From assembly GCA_034509925.1 (NCBI GenBank), contig CM067528.1, positions 5,617,501 to 5,681,500 on the forward strand: DNA of 64,000 bases, written 5' to 3'. The notes under the pieces are model-generated. The model had not been told where the DNA came from. It searched no databases and saw only the letters and a program-made list of their open reading frames with translations. A program made the translations under genes and the position numbers. Position 1 is the stretch's first letter, and the number at the start of each line of letters is the position of its first letter. Below are positions 23,493 to 36,496 of this stretch, piece after piece. The stretch is from Hirudinaria manillensis. Its lineage: Eukaryota > Annelida > Clitellata > Hirudinida > Hirudinidae.

Positions 23493-24140
23493 TCACAACT
23501 GAATCGATTCCAGGTTCATGGTTTCAATCCTCTCCTTGAATTCCCGACTATTCACGGATATGCCGTCGTCGCTCGGAGGATGAAATTTCAACTGGAAATC
23601 GAAACTGAAACACTCCGGGCAATGGTCGCTGCACGTGCGACACCTCTCCAGGGACGCGTTGTCGTGGAAGGAATTGAGTCGACTGCATTTCGAGCAGATC
23701 CCAGAGTCAAACTTGTCCCCCCATTGAGCTGCTTTCGTTTTCTTCTCTTCGTTCTCCGAGGTCTTTTGGAAATTCTTCCTGTCCTTGAAGCCAGAATTCA
23801 GAGTTCCTGAAAGAAGGTTTTTATCCCTTGCATTTAACAAATTATGTTAATTGTTGATTAATATAATTTATTAGTTTATTAATATAATTTATTAGTACAT
23901 TTAATATAATTTGACAACAGTTGAATTTACCTCTTAAGCAGACGGTGAACTCTTGACTTGAACTTTTAACTCTGTAGCAGAACATGAACAACACGACCAC
24001 CCACAGAAGCAAAATGGTGGCTCCAATGACGAGCCACATTTTCAACTTCCAGTCCTCCGTCAACTCCTCCTCCGGATCTTCAGTCGATTCAACGTTTTGA
24101 GGCGAAATCTTTTTTACTGAAATATCTTTATTTGGCCGAC
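23493..24140 (-). pseudogene. Truncated receptor gene: membrane-span and tail exons only (unit 2)
   Basis: Exons 24140-23931 and 23806-23493, the same two exons as in unit 1 with the same splice phases. The proteins are identical to the unit 1 fragment. The ectodomain exons are again absent upstream. Confidence 0.7.
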
Positions 24141-24981
24141 CTATTTTAAAATCACAAAATATCAATATATGAATATTCATAAGAAACAAGCAACGTTCCA
24201 AAAAGAAATATCCGACTCGTGACATGCTCCGTGACGTGCTCCTTCGAGAAGCATATATATATATTTCATTTAATTATTTATTAAATGTAAAAAAGAATGA
24301 TTACATGTTGCAACACATTACATACGTTAATTTGAATTACAATTACAACTAATTGATTGCTTATAATTAATAAATAATTATTAAGTAACTTTTATTTAAA
24401 TAAATTATTTTTTTTTAAATAATTAAAGACGTCCAAAATATTTAGAACGATCGACCTAAGAATTGGTTGATTTTAAATGCAAAGTTTTTTATTAAAGTTT
24501 CGCTTTCATTTTACAAAAACATTTATTTAATCAATTTATTTTTTTAATCGATACACTAAATGTTCTACGTATTGTCTAATTATTTCTTTATCGCATATAT
24601 ATTAATATGTTATTAATATGAGAGTATATTGATTTACCATCGTCAAGATCGATTTGCTGCTGAAATGAGTAATGTATTTCCTGAAATGATTGAACTTATA
24701 GCAATTAATACAATGGACCCCCAAGAAGTTAATAAAGTTAATTGAAGCGTGAAATGAAATATTTTTTAAACAAATGCTAAAATCAACAAAGTGATTTTGA
24801 AGTTCGATCAGAATTTGCCCCAAGGAGACAAAAATAAGGCAGGAACTATTTTTTTGATTGATATAATTTCTCTTGCGATGGTTCAAGTCGTCATCGTCAT
24901 CATCACCATCTCTCGGCCCTTCAATGTCATACAATAAATTTATGATGTAAAAATTAATTATAACGATTTTTTTTAAATTTA

Positions 24982-26167
24982 ACTATTCATTCTTTATTCA
25001 ATGAAAAAAAAAACATGAACTTAATATAACATCAGTAGGCCAGAAGGGATTTGCATCCCGCTGGGTGGCCACCCGTTAGCGACATAAATTATTTAATAAA
25101 TGAGATAAATAATATATCAAGAATAAGTCGGATATTGAAAGGATTATTGGTGGAGTGGTGAATTGATTATGAAATTTTTTAAGTTAAGTTTAAAGGCATA
25201 TAAGCTGGAATGCTGAGTTATAATACTAGGAATTTTATTGTATATGTTGGGGCCTGAGCGTTGAATAGATCTTAGAAAAGTGTTGGATTTTGAGAAGAGG
25301 GGTTTGTATTTTTGGGCTTGTCTGAGATCGTAGGGATGTGAGGTTGGAGGTGCTGAAATGAGTTTATGGAAAGACTGTGGGAGCATATTATGGTCGTGCC
25401 TGAACATACAAATACCAGCCTGGAAATAATTTATTCGATGGACTTTGAGAATTTTGAATTTTCTAAAAGTGGGTTCAGTGTGGGCAGTGTAGGGCAGGCG
25501 TAGGGCTATGCGTAAGTATCTCTTTTGAAGATTAAGCAGAGTACATAGATAAGATGAGTAGTTTGATGCCCAGATGATGTTGCAGTAGTTCAAGTATGGA
25601 AATATAAATGAGTAGTACAAAGAGATGGCAATAGTAGAAGTTATATATCGACGGATACGTGAAATAATTCCGATATTTTTTGAAATCTTTATAGTAAGAT
25701 ATTGGATATGATGTTTGAATGTGAGGTGGTGATCAATATAAATGCCTAGAAATTTACAGGTGTCTACACGAGAAAGAGTAATGTCGCCGATAAGAATGTT
25801 ATAATTTTCCAGGACCAGTTTCCTTCTTGCTTTATGGAACAGCATGTAGACAGTCTTCTTAACGTTGAGAGATAGAATGTTGGCTCTGCACCAGTTTGTG
25901 ACATTTTGCAGTTCAGCGTTCATGGTGACATATAGCCTGTCGATATCCTGGTCCGATAAAAACACATTTGTGTCATCAGCAAACAACAAGAATTCCAGTC
26001 TGTTAGAAGAATTACACATGTCATTGACGTAGATTATAAACAGCAGTGGTCCCAAGATAGAGCCTTGCGGCACACCTAGAGAGATTGGCAGCATGGAGGA
26101 AAGGGTGTTGCCGAAGAAGACTTGTTGGGTTCGACCACATAAATAACCCTGGAACCAAAGCAAGCAT
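24982..26167 (-). mobile_element. CR1/Jockey-group LINE, 3' part (unit 2)
   Basis: Duplicate of 10470-11655 with the same RT frame (25144-26163), the same ADD active-site motif and the same insertion point. Confidence 0.85.
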
Positions 26168-28081
26168 TTAGGCGGTGTTACAGTCTCGCGCTGACCACCT
26201 TAGAACCTCACTAGAGAACACTTCGGCCAACCCCCGTCTACTCTTCTGGCGAAACCTAAACAAGATACTCCACTCAAATCCCTCACACAGCCATTCATCG
26301 GAGGAATGCCAACAAATGGCCGCACAGTTCAGCACATTTTTCGGTGACAAAATCGCCAGGATTCGGTCCGCGATATCATCTGCCCTCACTAGCACAAATC
26401 CTTTCCTTTCTGCTTTCCGACCTCATCTGGGACCTGTGTTAAACTCTTTTACTCCAGTCAACCCTGAGGAGGTGTTGAGGCTGATTTCGTCTCTCCCAAA
26501 TAAATCATCTCCTTTGGACACGGTGGCCACTCCGGTCATCAAGCGCTTTCCTCTAATTTTCTCGATGCTTATAACCAAACTTGCTAACCTTTCCTTCACA
26601 AACTGCATTTTCCCTTCCCCCCACAAGATAGCTCAAATACTTCCTCTACTCAAAAAACCTGGACTTGACCCACTCATTCCTGCAAATTATAGACCTATAT
26701 CCAACCTCACTACTTTCTCCAAGATTATCGAGAGACTTGTACTACATCGCATTCGGCCCCACCTCCTCTCCAATTCTAACTTCCCAAACTTTCAATCTGC
26801 ATATCGAAAGGACCACTCCACTGAAACGGCTCTCCTTCATACGATTGACGGTGTCACTTCGGCTGGTAAAGACGGTTGTACCATGCTGATTGCACTCGAT
26901 CTGTCGGCTGCCTTTGATACTGTCGATCACAGCATCCTTGCCCAGCGCCTTGATGCTGAATTTGCCATCAGAGGCTCAGCACTGACATGGCTTAAATCCT
27001 ACCTCGGATGTAGGAAGCAATTTGTCAAACTCGGCGATAGTTCCTCCGACCTTGTCACCATTGACGTTGGCGTTCCTCAGGGCTCGGTCCTCGGACCTAT
27101 CCTCTTCACGGCCTATACCTCTCCAGTCGGTGACTTGATCTCTAGCTTTGGCTTTAGCTATCATATGTATGCGGATGACACCAGCATCCATATACCCGTC
27201 TCCTTATCGAACACGGCCGGGGATCTCCGCAGAGCTGATGAATGCATCAGAATGATCCAAGAGTGGCACATGGCCAACCAGCTTCAACTAAATCCCTCCA
27301 AGTTCGAGGCCATGCTTCTGGGAACCCCCCAGAGCATATCGAAGCTGGGTCTGAGCACCGTCAGTCTAGCCGACGAAACAATACCCTTGAAGAGCAACAT
27401 CAGACTCCTCGGAGTTACCCTTGACAACAGCCTCCGCCTGGCTGAACACACCTCTTCTGTCATCAGGTCATGTAACTACCACCTGTCGGCTCTCCGCCAT
27501 ATCAGGCACCTCCTAACACCTGACATCTCTGCGACACTCTGTCGATGCCTCATCCTGTCAAGGCTCGACTACTGTAACGCCTTGCTTCATCAGCTACCCT
27601 CGGCTTCCTTCCGGAAACTACAGAAAATTCAAGACAAGGCGGCATGTCTGGTACTGGGTAGAGGAGCTGACTCGGCCGACGCCATGAGACTGCTACACTG
27701 GCTTCCAGTAAGAGATAGGGTGAACTTCAAAATCGCCTTAGTTGCGCATAAAGCCCTAAGCACTCGGACACCACCTTATTTGGCGGAGATGCTCTCACCA
27801 CACCTGCACTCAAGAAGTCTGAGAGTGGCATCCTCTAACTTCCTTAACATCCCCATTCCAAATACCAGATTCCAGGCTGGCTCATTCAGATTCGCCGCTC
27901 CATCTGTATGGAACAGTCTGCCACCCCTGTTAAGATCCGAAATGTCAACCGCCGACTTTAAGAAGAGACTCAAGACTCTCTTTTTTAGGCGTCTTGATTC
28001 TTGAAATTGTTGCACTTGCTCGCATGAATCTGACCGGTACAGCGCCTCTGTAGCTTACGCGTTCGGCGCTATATAAATGAC

Positions 28082-28172
<91 letters not shown>
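26168..28172 (+). mobile_element. L2-like LINE, 5'-truncated, nested (unit 2)
   Basis: Duplicate of the unit 1 element with a 609-codon frame at 26175-28004 and an ATT tail to 28172. Two replacements separate the copies (Lys to Met in the segment before ITKLANLS, Arg to His in VLRRIRPHL). The shared insertion site shows that copying was by segmental duplication rather than by retrotransposition. Confidence 0.9.
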
Positions 28173-29129
28173 CCCGGATGCCGTAATGATGAAGTTTCTC
28201 CAACAGGATTTTATGGTTGACCGTGTCAAAAGCTTTTGCCAAGTCCAGAAATACCCCGATAGTTGATTGGCCTTGCTCCAATTTATAAGATATTTTTGAG
28301 TGGATAAGAGATATAGGCATGTAAGTTGAGTGATTCTGTCGAAATCCGAATTGACCATCTTTGATGATTGAGTATTTATTAAGAAATGATGTAGTTCTAT
28401 TGAAGATTGCCTTTTCAAAGAACTTAGAGAAGTATGGCAAGATTGAAATTGGTCTGTAGTTAGTGATATTGTCCTTGGAATCAGTTTTATGCAGGGGAAT
28501 AACTTTGGCAACTTTTAGTGAATCTGGGAAAACACCTGAGCTGAATGAGCAATTGATTAATTGAGCTAGAATGTCAGCTATCATGGGTATGGAAATATTT
28601 GCTAACGCTGGATCAATGTCGTCATAACCAGTGCTGTGAGAAGTTTTTAAAGTTTTTGATATTATGGCAATCTCTTCCGGAGTGACACTCGTCAAGAAGA
28701 TTGATTGTGAGGACGAGTTTCCCAGGTACTTCCGAAAATCTAAATCATTAGGTACGATTTTCTTGGCTAGTTCGTTGCCAATGTTTGAGAAAAATGCATT
28801 GAAAGAATTTGCTATTTCAATGGGAGACTTTAATAATCCACCATCAACGCCGCAAAATGTGTTTGGAGATGGATGGTAACTCGTTCTGCACATTAGATGA
28901 TTTATCAAGTTCCACGTTTTTTTGCAGTTTTTCTCATATAAGCTGAATTTGTCAGAGTAGAACCGAACAATTGCTGCCTCTTTGATTCTTTTAAATTTGT
29001 TTCTGTAACAGGTGAATTTCGATTTGTTATCATCAGATGGGTTGGAAAGAAATTTTTTGTATAATATGTTCTTTTCCCTGCAAGACTTTAACAGACCAGA
29101 TGTCATCCAAGGCTTTTTGAAGCAGTTTT
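28173..29129 (-). mobile_element. CR1/Jockey-group LINE, 5' part (unit 2)
   Basis: Duplicate of 13661-14617 with the same truncation point and the same interruption after HHYGIRG. Confidence 0.85.
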
Positions 29130-29568
29130 AGATTTTGAATAATTATGATGCATTCGTAATTAAGGGAATTAATTATTATTATGCAATTATATTGTAATAA
29201 CCCGGGGTCCTCAAACTAATTATGGAAGGTCAAGTTTGTTGAAAGTGCTCAAATGGCTTGGAAGATGTACAATGCTCAATTGTCTAAGTCTAATGAAGAC
29301 ACACCTATTCAATGAACACCTATTCATGAATCCAGACAAGTGTCAAAGGAGTCTCTATTAATTTTGGCGCCATCTAAGTATCAAATTTTTTTTATAATTA
29401 TAAGTGAAATAATTTAAATTGTTCCATCCATTCTGTGATGTGAGAGACAAATTAATAATGCCAAATACTCTCAGTATCAAAACAATCACTTTAAATTGTC
29501 ATAAACGCACCATAAATTGAAATATATTTCTGCAGATACAAGATGTTAGAATTTTAACAAAATTTCAC

Positions 29569-29914
29569 AATACATTTCCTGCTTTCAATTTTTTCAACAA
29601 CAGCCAACATCTTCTGTTTCTCATTTTCATCCTTGAAGAGATCAGTTGTCGTTGGCATCGTTGACCAGTACTTGGAGACTTTTCTTGCCGATTCTCGACA
29701 ACTCCGTCCTGACATCCGAGGACGACGTCGTAAACTTCCACCTTCTCCATGTCCAGTTGTAGCAACTTCCAGCTGATATTCTGTCGGATATTTACCGACG
29801 AGGAAAAACGTCCTATCGATGACGGTACAATTAACTTGACCGTTGATTCCAGAGTCAATATCCACCACGGACACCCCAGCTACGAAAACTCCGACGGGAT
29901 TTACATTCTTGTGA
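29569..29914 (-). pseudogene. Decayed cadherin-repeat exon (unit 3)
   Basis: Third copy of the cadherin relic with the same frame breaks. Since unit 3 is the copy in ancestral context, the relic was already broken when the array formed. Confidence 0.75.
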
Positions 29915-30082
29915 ATTTAAATAAATGTCTTTTTACTTGTGCCTTCCATGGGCAGAGATTTTTCCAATAAAATGTTTTCTTTATATAAAAATATCATAAA
30001 ATTGTTTCTACCTAGTTATAATTGATTGTTGATAACTAATAAATAATAATGATGATGATACAAATAATAATAATAACTAGAA

Positions 30083-30391
30083 CTAAAAAAGATTTCGGAG
30101 ATTCAGAAGATCTTCTTGCTGGGCACTGCTCACATTCTTCAGAGAGTTCTTGAGTGAATCGCTGAGAGCAGTTGTAGCGCTCAGAATTTATTCCTCGATG
30201 AAGAAGAAAGAAAAATGTGTAATTATTATTGCATCATTATTATGTTATTATTATTACTACTATTACTTTGGACAGAAACGAGCGCCATGCAGCGGTAATA
30301 TGTGCGTTAAGTTGGCAAGTAAGACGAGCGGTTCTGATGAGATTTATCCCAGATGTCCAGCATGTTTTCTTTAGTTTACGTTTGGATATTT
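30083..30391 (-). pseudogene. Possible endostatin-like exon pair, relic (unit 3)
   Basis: Unit 3 copy of the same block. It carries one synonymous change (CTG to CTA, Leu) in the first exon-like segment, with the frame and both splice-like borders kept. Confidence 0.3.
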
Positions 30392-30780
30392 CTAACGCTG
30401 GACAGAGACGTCACTAAGAATAAGGGGAATACGCACAGACAACAATCCTTTTTTGTAACTATTGATTAAGACCAATTTATCGAAATGCAGCCAATACGTA
30501 TAATTATAGCAGTGGATTGATTTTCTGAAGTTATAATGTTTAATAATTTTAATTTAATGGAATTAAAACTTAGTTTTACAAATAATTTATTTTATTACCT
30601 TAATTAATAATTTTTTTTTTTTTTGAAAACTTAATAAACTTGAGAATAATCGCTATTTCCTATCTTTGCTCCTTGGTTTGATGAAAGTCTAATAAGTGTT
30701 ATATTTTCTTAAGCGCACCTTCGTTCAAGATAGCTACACTTTAAATTACAGGTTTTTCCCAAATCTTAATAGCCTAAAGA

Positions 30781-33285
30781 ATGGATCTTATAGCCATGCT
30801 TAGAAACATTAACTCATGGGAGTTGGAACCTTTGGAAAGTTTGGAGAAGATTTTCGGAGATGTTTCTTTTGAAAAATGGTTAGAGCTTGGTTTGGGCGAA
30901 GCAATGAGAAAATGTCTTATGCAATTTGATGGTTCAAATATTGAGTCAATTATTAAGAAATGCTTGCTAATTATGAATGCAATAATTCCTCCAATGCCTC
31001 CGATGTTTGAAGAATACGTTTTAAAATTACCGAATTACACATATATGTATGTACATTCTGAAAATAATCCGACATTTTGCCATGACATAAACCTCACCGA
31101 CGAGCTAACATCCAAAGTTTTACAAGCCTTGCTAGATTTAAGCACTAAGTTTGACTTCCAATGGCCTGGGCAGCTATTATTGGAAGATGTCATATGTAGA
31201 GCCGTTTACCACGCTAAAGAGACTACCGTGATTAATCACGGAAAGAGTTTCAAAGCAATATTTGATGATTTTTCGTTTTCTCCGATTTGCAATTATATAT
31301 CTCATATTGGTATGGGTATATTGACTTTATTAGACAGAAAAATGCCGGCAGAATGGCTTAAAAGTCTCTTTTGTCCTCATAATATTCTCAATCTGAGATA
31401 TATAGTATTTGAAAATGAGCCGCACGATTGTCCTTATGTGATTAATGTTCGGAAAATTTATAAAAAATTTGAACTCGATAAGGTGATCGGAATGGATACC
31501 CGAACGTGGCTTCCACTACTCCATGCACAACATACGTTTTGCAGACTGACTTTTGAAACGGCTTTAAGCTTTATAGCACAAGCCATCGAAAACGGAGAAA
31601 TGTTCGTTCAACATTTTATTCAGACTGGAGTTTTGGACAACCTTGCATCTGTTTTAATAGAGCCTCAACAATTTGGACAGAGGCCGTACGTTATCAAAAC
31701 ATTCCTCACTGTTTTCCTTAAGTTTAAAAGAGACACTAAGGGCAATTACTTATTCAGTACCGACTTATATGAGAAACTGGTTAAACTGATTGCAGAAACT
31801 CTCTGTTATTTTGCACATAATATTTTAAAGACACGCCGTCATAGTTTTCATGGCGAACATCGGCGAGGCAATATTAAAATCTTTAGAGAAAATTTCCTAA
31901 AAACAATCATTTTATTGAATTCTCTAAAAGTATTGAACAGAAGTTGGCATCAATGGTTTGACATTGTTGAAGAACCTAAGTTATTAAACAATCAGATATT
32001 TCATATACATCAATTATATGAATTATATAAATATAGTTTGGAAAGAGAAGTGCTTGATTCTTATTTTAACCATTGCGATCTCATTCATCTCATTCCACCT
32101 CCATTTAAGCCGGATGTAAGTAGTTACGGTTTACGTTATGAGCCAAAGACATTTAAAATAATGAGAACCAATGTATTAGGAAGTATTCGTACTTTATGTA
32201 AGGAAAACTTGTGTAACCGTTGGAATTTCATTTTCGAAGGTGAAGATGGAGTGGGAGAAGGAGTAAACAAAGAAATTTATTCCATTCTTTCTCAAGAACT
32301 GCAACTACATCTTTTAGATATTTGGCAAGGAGAGCCTGTAAAAATAGCAGGTAGTAAAATGAAGTACACATATTCACCCAACGGTTTCGCCACCAAAATT
32401 AATGGGAACATTGAAAATTTAGAAATGTTGGGGAACATCTTTGCTAAGGTACTCATGGATAAATATATGCTCGACATCCCAATTAGAGACGACGTTTTTC
32501 AATCATTGATGATAAGGGAAAGCTCCCGTGTGAGCATAAAGTACTATGACATGGTACATTCTTTCCCTATGCTTAAATCTTTATTCAAACAACTGCTTCC
32601 GGTCAAAGCGAAAATAGATGCCATCCGATCTGAAGTTGGTCTATCAAAAACTAAACAGGATGAAATAATTAACAATTTAACCTTTGATGATGGGAGCTCT
32701 TTTGATGACTTGTGCATACACTTCGTCGTTCCAGATACAGGTGAGGAATTTGTTAAAGATGGACGCAATATCTTGCTTACTCCTCTCAAACTTGATTGGT
32801 ATCTGGAGGAACTACGTCTCCACTTAGATAATGGCTGTTCACCTGAAATTGCGGCCATCAGACGTGGATTTGACGAGTTATTGCCTATCAGACAATATTA
32901 TGAGCCAGAGGAGTTGAAGAATTTAATATGCTGCGAACAATTTAAAAAATGGACCTCAGAGGATCTGAGGAAATATTGTGCATATCAAGATTCGCAATCT
33001 GTTCAATTTCTTTTCGAATGTCTGGCATCCTTTGATATCAAAGAACAAAGACTGTTCTTATTATTTACGACAGGTCTGAGCGGTTTGCCGTTCGGAGGAT
33101 TGGCTAAATTGGAGCCTCCACTCACGATTTCAACCCTAAAATGCGATGATGCCGATTCTTCTTTGCCTACGGCTGCAACTAATGTGAATAAGTTACACTT
33201 GCCTGATTACAGCAGTCTTAAGATAACCGAGAAAAAGATTTCTTTCGCCATCCACGAAGCATGCGGATCGTTTCAGCTGAGATGA
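30781..33285 (+). CDS. Intronless TRIP12/UFD4-like HECT protein, diverged copy (copy 3)
   Basis: An open frame of 834 codons aligned end to end with copies 1 and 2. By eye about 135-140 residues differ in the first 684 plus a few small indels, while the last 146 residues are identical. Blocks such as SFEKWLELGLGEAMRKCLMQ and SWHxWFDI are conserved between clusters of replacements; the worst stretch is about residues 350-455, just before the HECT domain. HECT N-lobe motifs are kept. The catalytic position is again Asn (codon 801, 33181-33183). The frame is preserved despite heavy change, so the protein is probably under selection or was recently converted from another intact paralogue. AATAAA lies at 33324-33329. 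Confidence 0.9.
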   Translation: MDLIAMLRNINSWELEPLESLEKIFGDVSFEKWLELGLGEAMRKCLMQFDGSNIESIIKKCLLIMNAIIPPMPPMFEEYVLKLPNYTYMYVHSENNPTFCHDINLTDELTSKVLQALLDLSTKFDFQWPGQLLLEDVICRAVYHAKETTVINHGKSFKAIFDDFSFSPICNYISHIGMGILTLLDRKMPAEWLKSLFCPHNILNLRYIVFENEPHDCPYVINVRKIYKKFELDKVIGMDTRTWLPLLHAQHTFCRLTFETALSFIAQAIENGEMFVQHFIQTGVLDNLASVLIEPQQFGQRPYVIKTFLTVFLKFKRDTKGNYLFSTDLYEKLVKLIAETLCYFAHNILKTRRHSFHGEHRRGNIKIFRENFLKTIILLNSLKVLNRSWHQWFDIVEEPKLLNNQIFHIHQLYELYKYSLEREVLDSYFNHCDLIHLIPPPFKPDVSSYGLRYEPKTFKIMRTNVLGSIRTLCKENLCNRWNFIFEGEDGVGEGVNKEIYSILSQELQLHLLDIWQGEPVKIAGSKMKYTYSPNGFATKINGNIENLEMLGNIFAKVLMDKYMLDIPIRDDVFQSLMIRESSRVSIKYYDMVHSFPMLKSLFKQLLPVKAKIDAIRSEVGLSKTKQDEIINNLTFDDGSSFDDLCIHFVVPDTGEEFVKDGRNILLTPLKLDWYLEELRLHLDNGCSPEIAAIRRGFDELLPIRQYYEPEELKNLICCEQFKKWTSEDLRKYCAYQDSQSVQFLFECLASFDIKEQRLFLLFTTGLSGLPFGGLAKLEPPLTISTLKCDDADSSLPTAATNVNKLHLPDYSSLKITEKKISFAIHEACGSFQLR

Positions 33286-35259
33286 TTTCTCGTTCTAAAT
33301 TCAACTTTCTGAATTAAATCTTTAATAAACCTTAATAGGCTTCGCTATTCATTTTTTCATTTGTTTGAACTGGTTAATCAAAAGGAAACAAATCCAAAAT
33401 AAAGAAAGAGAACAATTCGAGGGTGGGTATCTGAAGTTGTCGTAACCGGAATAATACGGAAATTATCCATTATGAAATCTGAAATCAGACATTCAAGTAA
33501 ATAAGTAAGGGTCGTAACCGAAATAATCCATTAATGCGTGGAATGTATCCCTTTTTACACGGGAGGAATGAGGATGCTGCTACTCTCTCATTCAGGTTAA
33601 TCCCGTGGACTTCCAAACTAATGATTTTCATCAAGTTTAAATTGTTGTTTTAAAAGATGACTCGGAGACTAACAAATTTAACTCATTTAATATATATCTT
33701 GAATCAATGCGAAATAACGATATATAATTTATTTTGGCAAATTTGCTGACCAGCTGGGAGCGGATTCGTGGTCTTTTGTCTAGTGTTTTTTTTTTATACT
33801 GGGGTGATCGCATTATGAAATCTGAAATCAGACATTCATGTAAATAATAATAAACATATCCCAAAATTAAAATAATTTCAACATATAAAAAATATTTAAT
33901 TTCAAACATAATCGCAAAAACGTTTTATATAAAAATAAATTAATAAATTTAATTCTAAAACTATATAATTAAGAAAATTTTAGGATTATAAGAAAAATCG
34001 TCAAGTACATTCACCTCTAAAAATAAATAGAAATATAGCAACACTTTATAATTTGTGGTTTTATGGCATGAGATAAATGGAAAATTATTCGTTAAATTGT
34101 TGACAACCACTAATGATTAAAACATCACTAGTTTGAAATTCACGAGAGCTGTAAATAAACTTTGAATATCAAAGTTGTACTTGTTGCAAATGTAATGTCG
34201 ATGCTCTACATTAAGTGAATTCTTCAAGACGTACATCATGCAAATTGAAAATTAAAATCCAATTCTGACCCTAACCCTGTCAAGAAGCAAAAGCAAAAAA
34301 ACAAAGAACAAAGCTTTTAAATAGAAATACCGCGGATGAGGGACATTTTAACGGATAAACAACATGTACATCAATGCAAATGGTCCTGTTTGTATTTGTG
34401 ATTTAATAGATAATGGAATATTGGAGTATAGCCTTGGTAAATAACATGCTTTTGAAAAATGTTTAAGGGTACATACAAGGTTATTACATATGGGATTTAC
34501 AAGGTATTTACATATGGTAAAGGATGGACTGAATTCATGGGTGTGTCGGAAGAAGTGCGAAGGGTTCATAAATAAATTACTTTTTATAAGGACGGTGGAC
34601 TTTAATTTAAGAGATGTTTTTGTGCCGATATTTTTTATTTTTAAATTTAAATTTAAAATTTTGTAATTTTAAAATGTTTGTTTATCTTCTGAACATTTTC
34701 TGTGAGATGATGTTAAAATAATCAATATTATGTTTTTTTTTATAAAATATTGCGCTGAAATTGATATCAATAAATCTATAAAGGTCATTCGATAACATGC
34801 CTGGTGATGTTTTAAACATAGTGTTATGCCATTTCAAGCTTTGCTTTGCCAATTAAATTTAAATTCGGGAAATTAAGCAATGAAAATAAAATACATTTCT
34901 GAACAATTGAACATTATTAAGTCGAGAACTACGGAATCACCAGTAGTTTCCAGTTAGGGTTAGGGTTAGGTTTAAGTATTTAAACCTCATTTACGGTTTT
35001 TAACATAAAAAAATTAAAAAATTAGGGAAGATATTCGGGAAGGTCCATAAATCACTGAGGTCGGCATTAATTAAGCACTAAAGAATGGAAGAACAATTTC
35101 GTAAAACGAAACTCAATAAATAAACGATGACGACGACGACGTCAATGAAGAAAAATAAAGAAATCCTGGAAAACTATTGGAATTGGCAAAAGGTTAATGA
35201 CCCCCACAAGACCTTTGGCTACCAAATTACAACGACGACAACAACATAATTAGAAAATC

Positions 35260-35291
<32 letters not shown>

Positions 35292-36172
35292 ATTCATTAC
35301 AACAACTTTGTTCTGTCCCAACAAATCCTATTCAGGACCTGAAATGGTTTTAATCACAATATTTATAATAACATAATAATTTTATTTTATAACATTACTT
35401 ATCACATAAATATTACCATATTATAATATTTTTTCTCATATTATTGAAAAATATGATGATGATGATCATTATAAATTTGGGAACATTAGGTTTGTGACCC
35501 ATCCAGCAAAATATATGCTCTTGGCAAGTGCAAGCAATTTATTGGCATGCAGTTCACCTAAACGAGTCCTAACCTTTCGTTATCTCATTAAAGGCAACAG
35601 AAATTATGATCTTTACATTCACCGTGAGTATTACTGCTATTATAATTATCGTAATAATTTTAAATACTATTATTATAAAAAGGGTAAACGTTTAAATGCT
35701 TTTAGAAATCATTTATACATGGTAATCAAAATTGCTTGCACCTCAAGAAACTCGAATTTCTAAACTTGAATTTTAAACCTGTTAAAATAATGAACGGCTT
35801 TTTTTTTATATCATTTATTAAAAAATTATTTTTAATTCAGAGCACTGTTTCAAATTTACTTCCTAGGATATCGTTACGGCAACAGTCGTAATGCGTTCGC
35901 AAGCTTAATACTGCCACAAATAGCCGGTGGGAAAAGGTGCTATATAAATTTACTTATCAATGCATTTAAGATCGTGTAATAGTGAATACAAGGTTGGATG
36001 AAGTGGAAAATATTCTTAAGTTATTCTAAGTTAACGAGAAAATTATATTCTTTCTTATAGAAAGGTCGATACATTTCCGATGGTGTATCTATAAGAAAAA
36101 TGTCAAACACCAATGAGAGAAACATCCTTGTAGAGGCAAACTACTGAAGCGTCAACGCCCCTCTTAGAAGGG

Positions 36173-36496
36173 ATGAAGAACCATTCCCAGGTGATAAAAG
36201 AGAGTGGCGATAGACCTCAACGTCCTGTCACCGTCGATGGATGTCACCTTCTGATGATGGAGTTGAGGATCTCGTGGAAGGACAGGGTGGAATACAGCAA
36301 TGCGCTCAAAGCAGACAAATATGCATATCTGTCGATGGATCAGGAGACGAAAACGTACATAGTGAACCCCTTCCTCAAAGAAGTTGGCGCTAGGAGCAGA
36401 GTCGAGTTGAACTTGATTCGACTTAGGCCTTTCTCAACTGTATTGGTTTGTATAGAAGAAAATGAACAAAGGATGCGACACGAATCGAGTCAATGA
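36173..36496 (+). CDS. Unrecognised 107-codon frame, possible exon (unit 3)
   Basis: The unit 3 copy has six replacements relative to units 1 and 2 (Glu to Asp, Ile to Met, Gly to Asp, Ala to Val, Gly to Glu, Gln to His), one synonymous change, no indels and an open frame. Most of the replacements are conservative in type, but the sample is small. Confidence 0.3.
   Translation: MKNHSQVIKESGDRPQRPVTVDGCHLLMMELRISWKDRVEYSNALKADKYAYLSMDQETKTYIVNPFLKEVGARSRVELNLIRLRPFSTVLVCIEENEQRMRHESSQ

Larger units (their letters stand above)
14780..29291. repeat. Tandem segmental duplication, unit 2 (about 14.51 kb)
   Basis: Head-to-tail copy of unit 1 with the same gene order. The HECT proteins of units 1 and 2 are identical and the L2-like frames differ at two residues (Lys to Met and Arg to His). 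The near-identity implies a very recent duplication, continued homogenisation, or an assembly duplication of one locus. Real but sparse differences (for example G to A near 15610) argue against a simple copy error, though they do not exclude two haplotypes placed in tandem. Confidence 0.95.
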
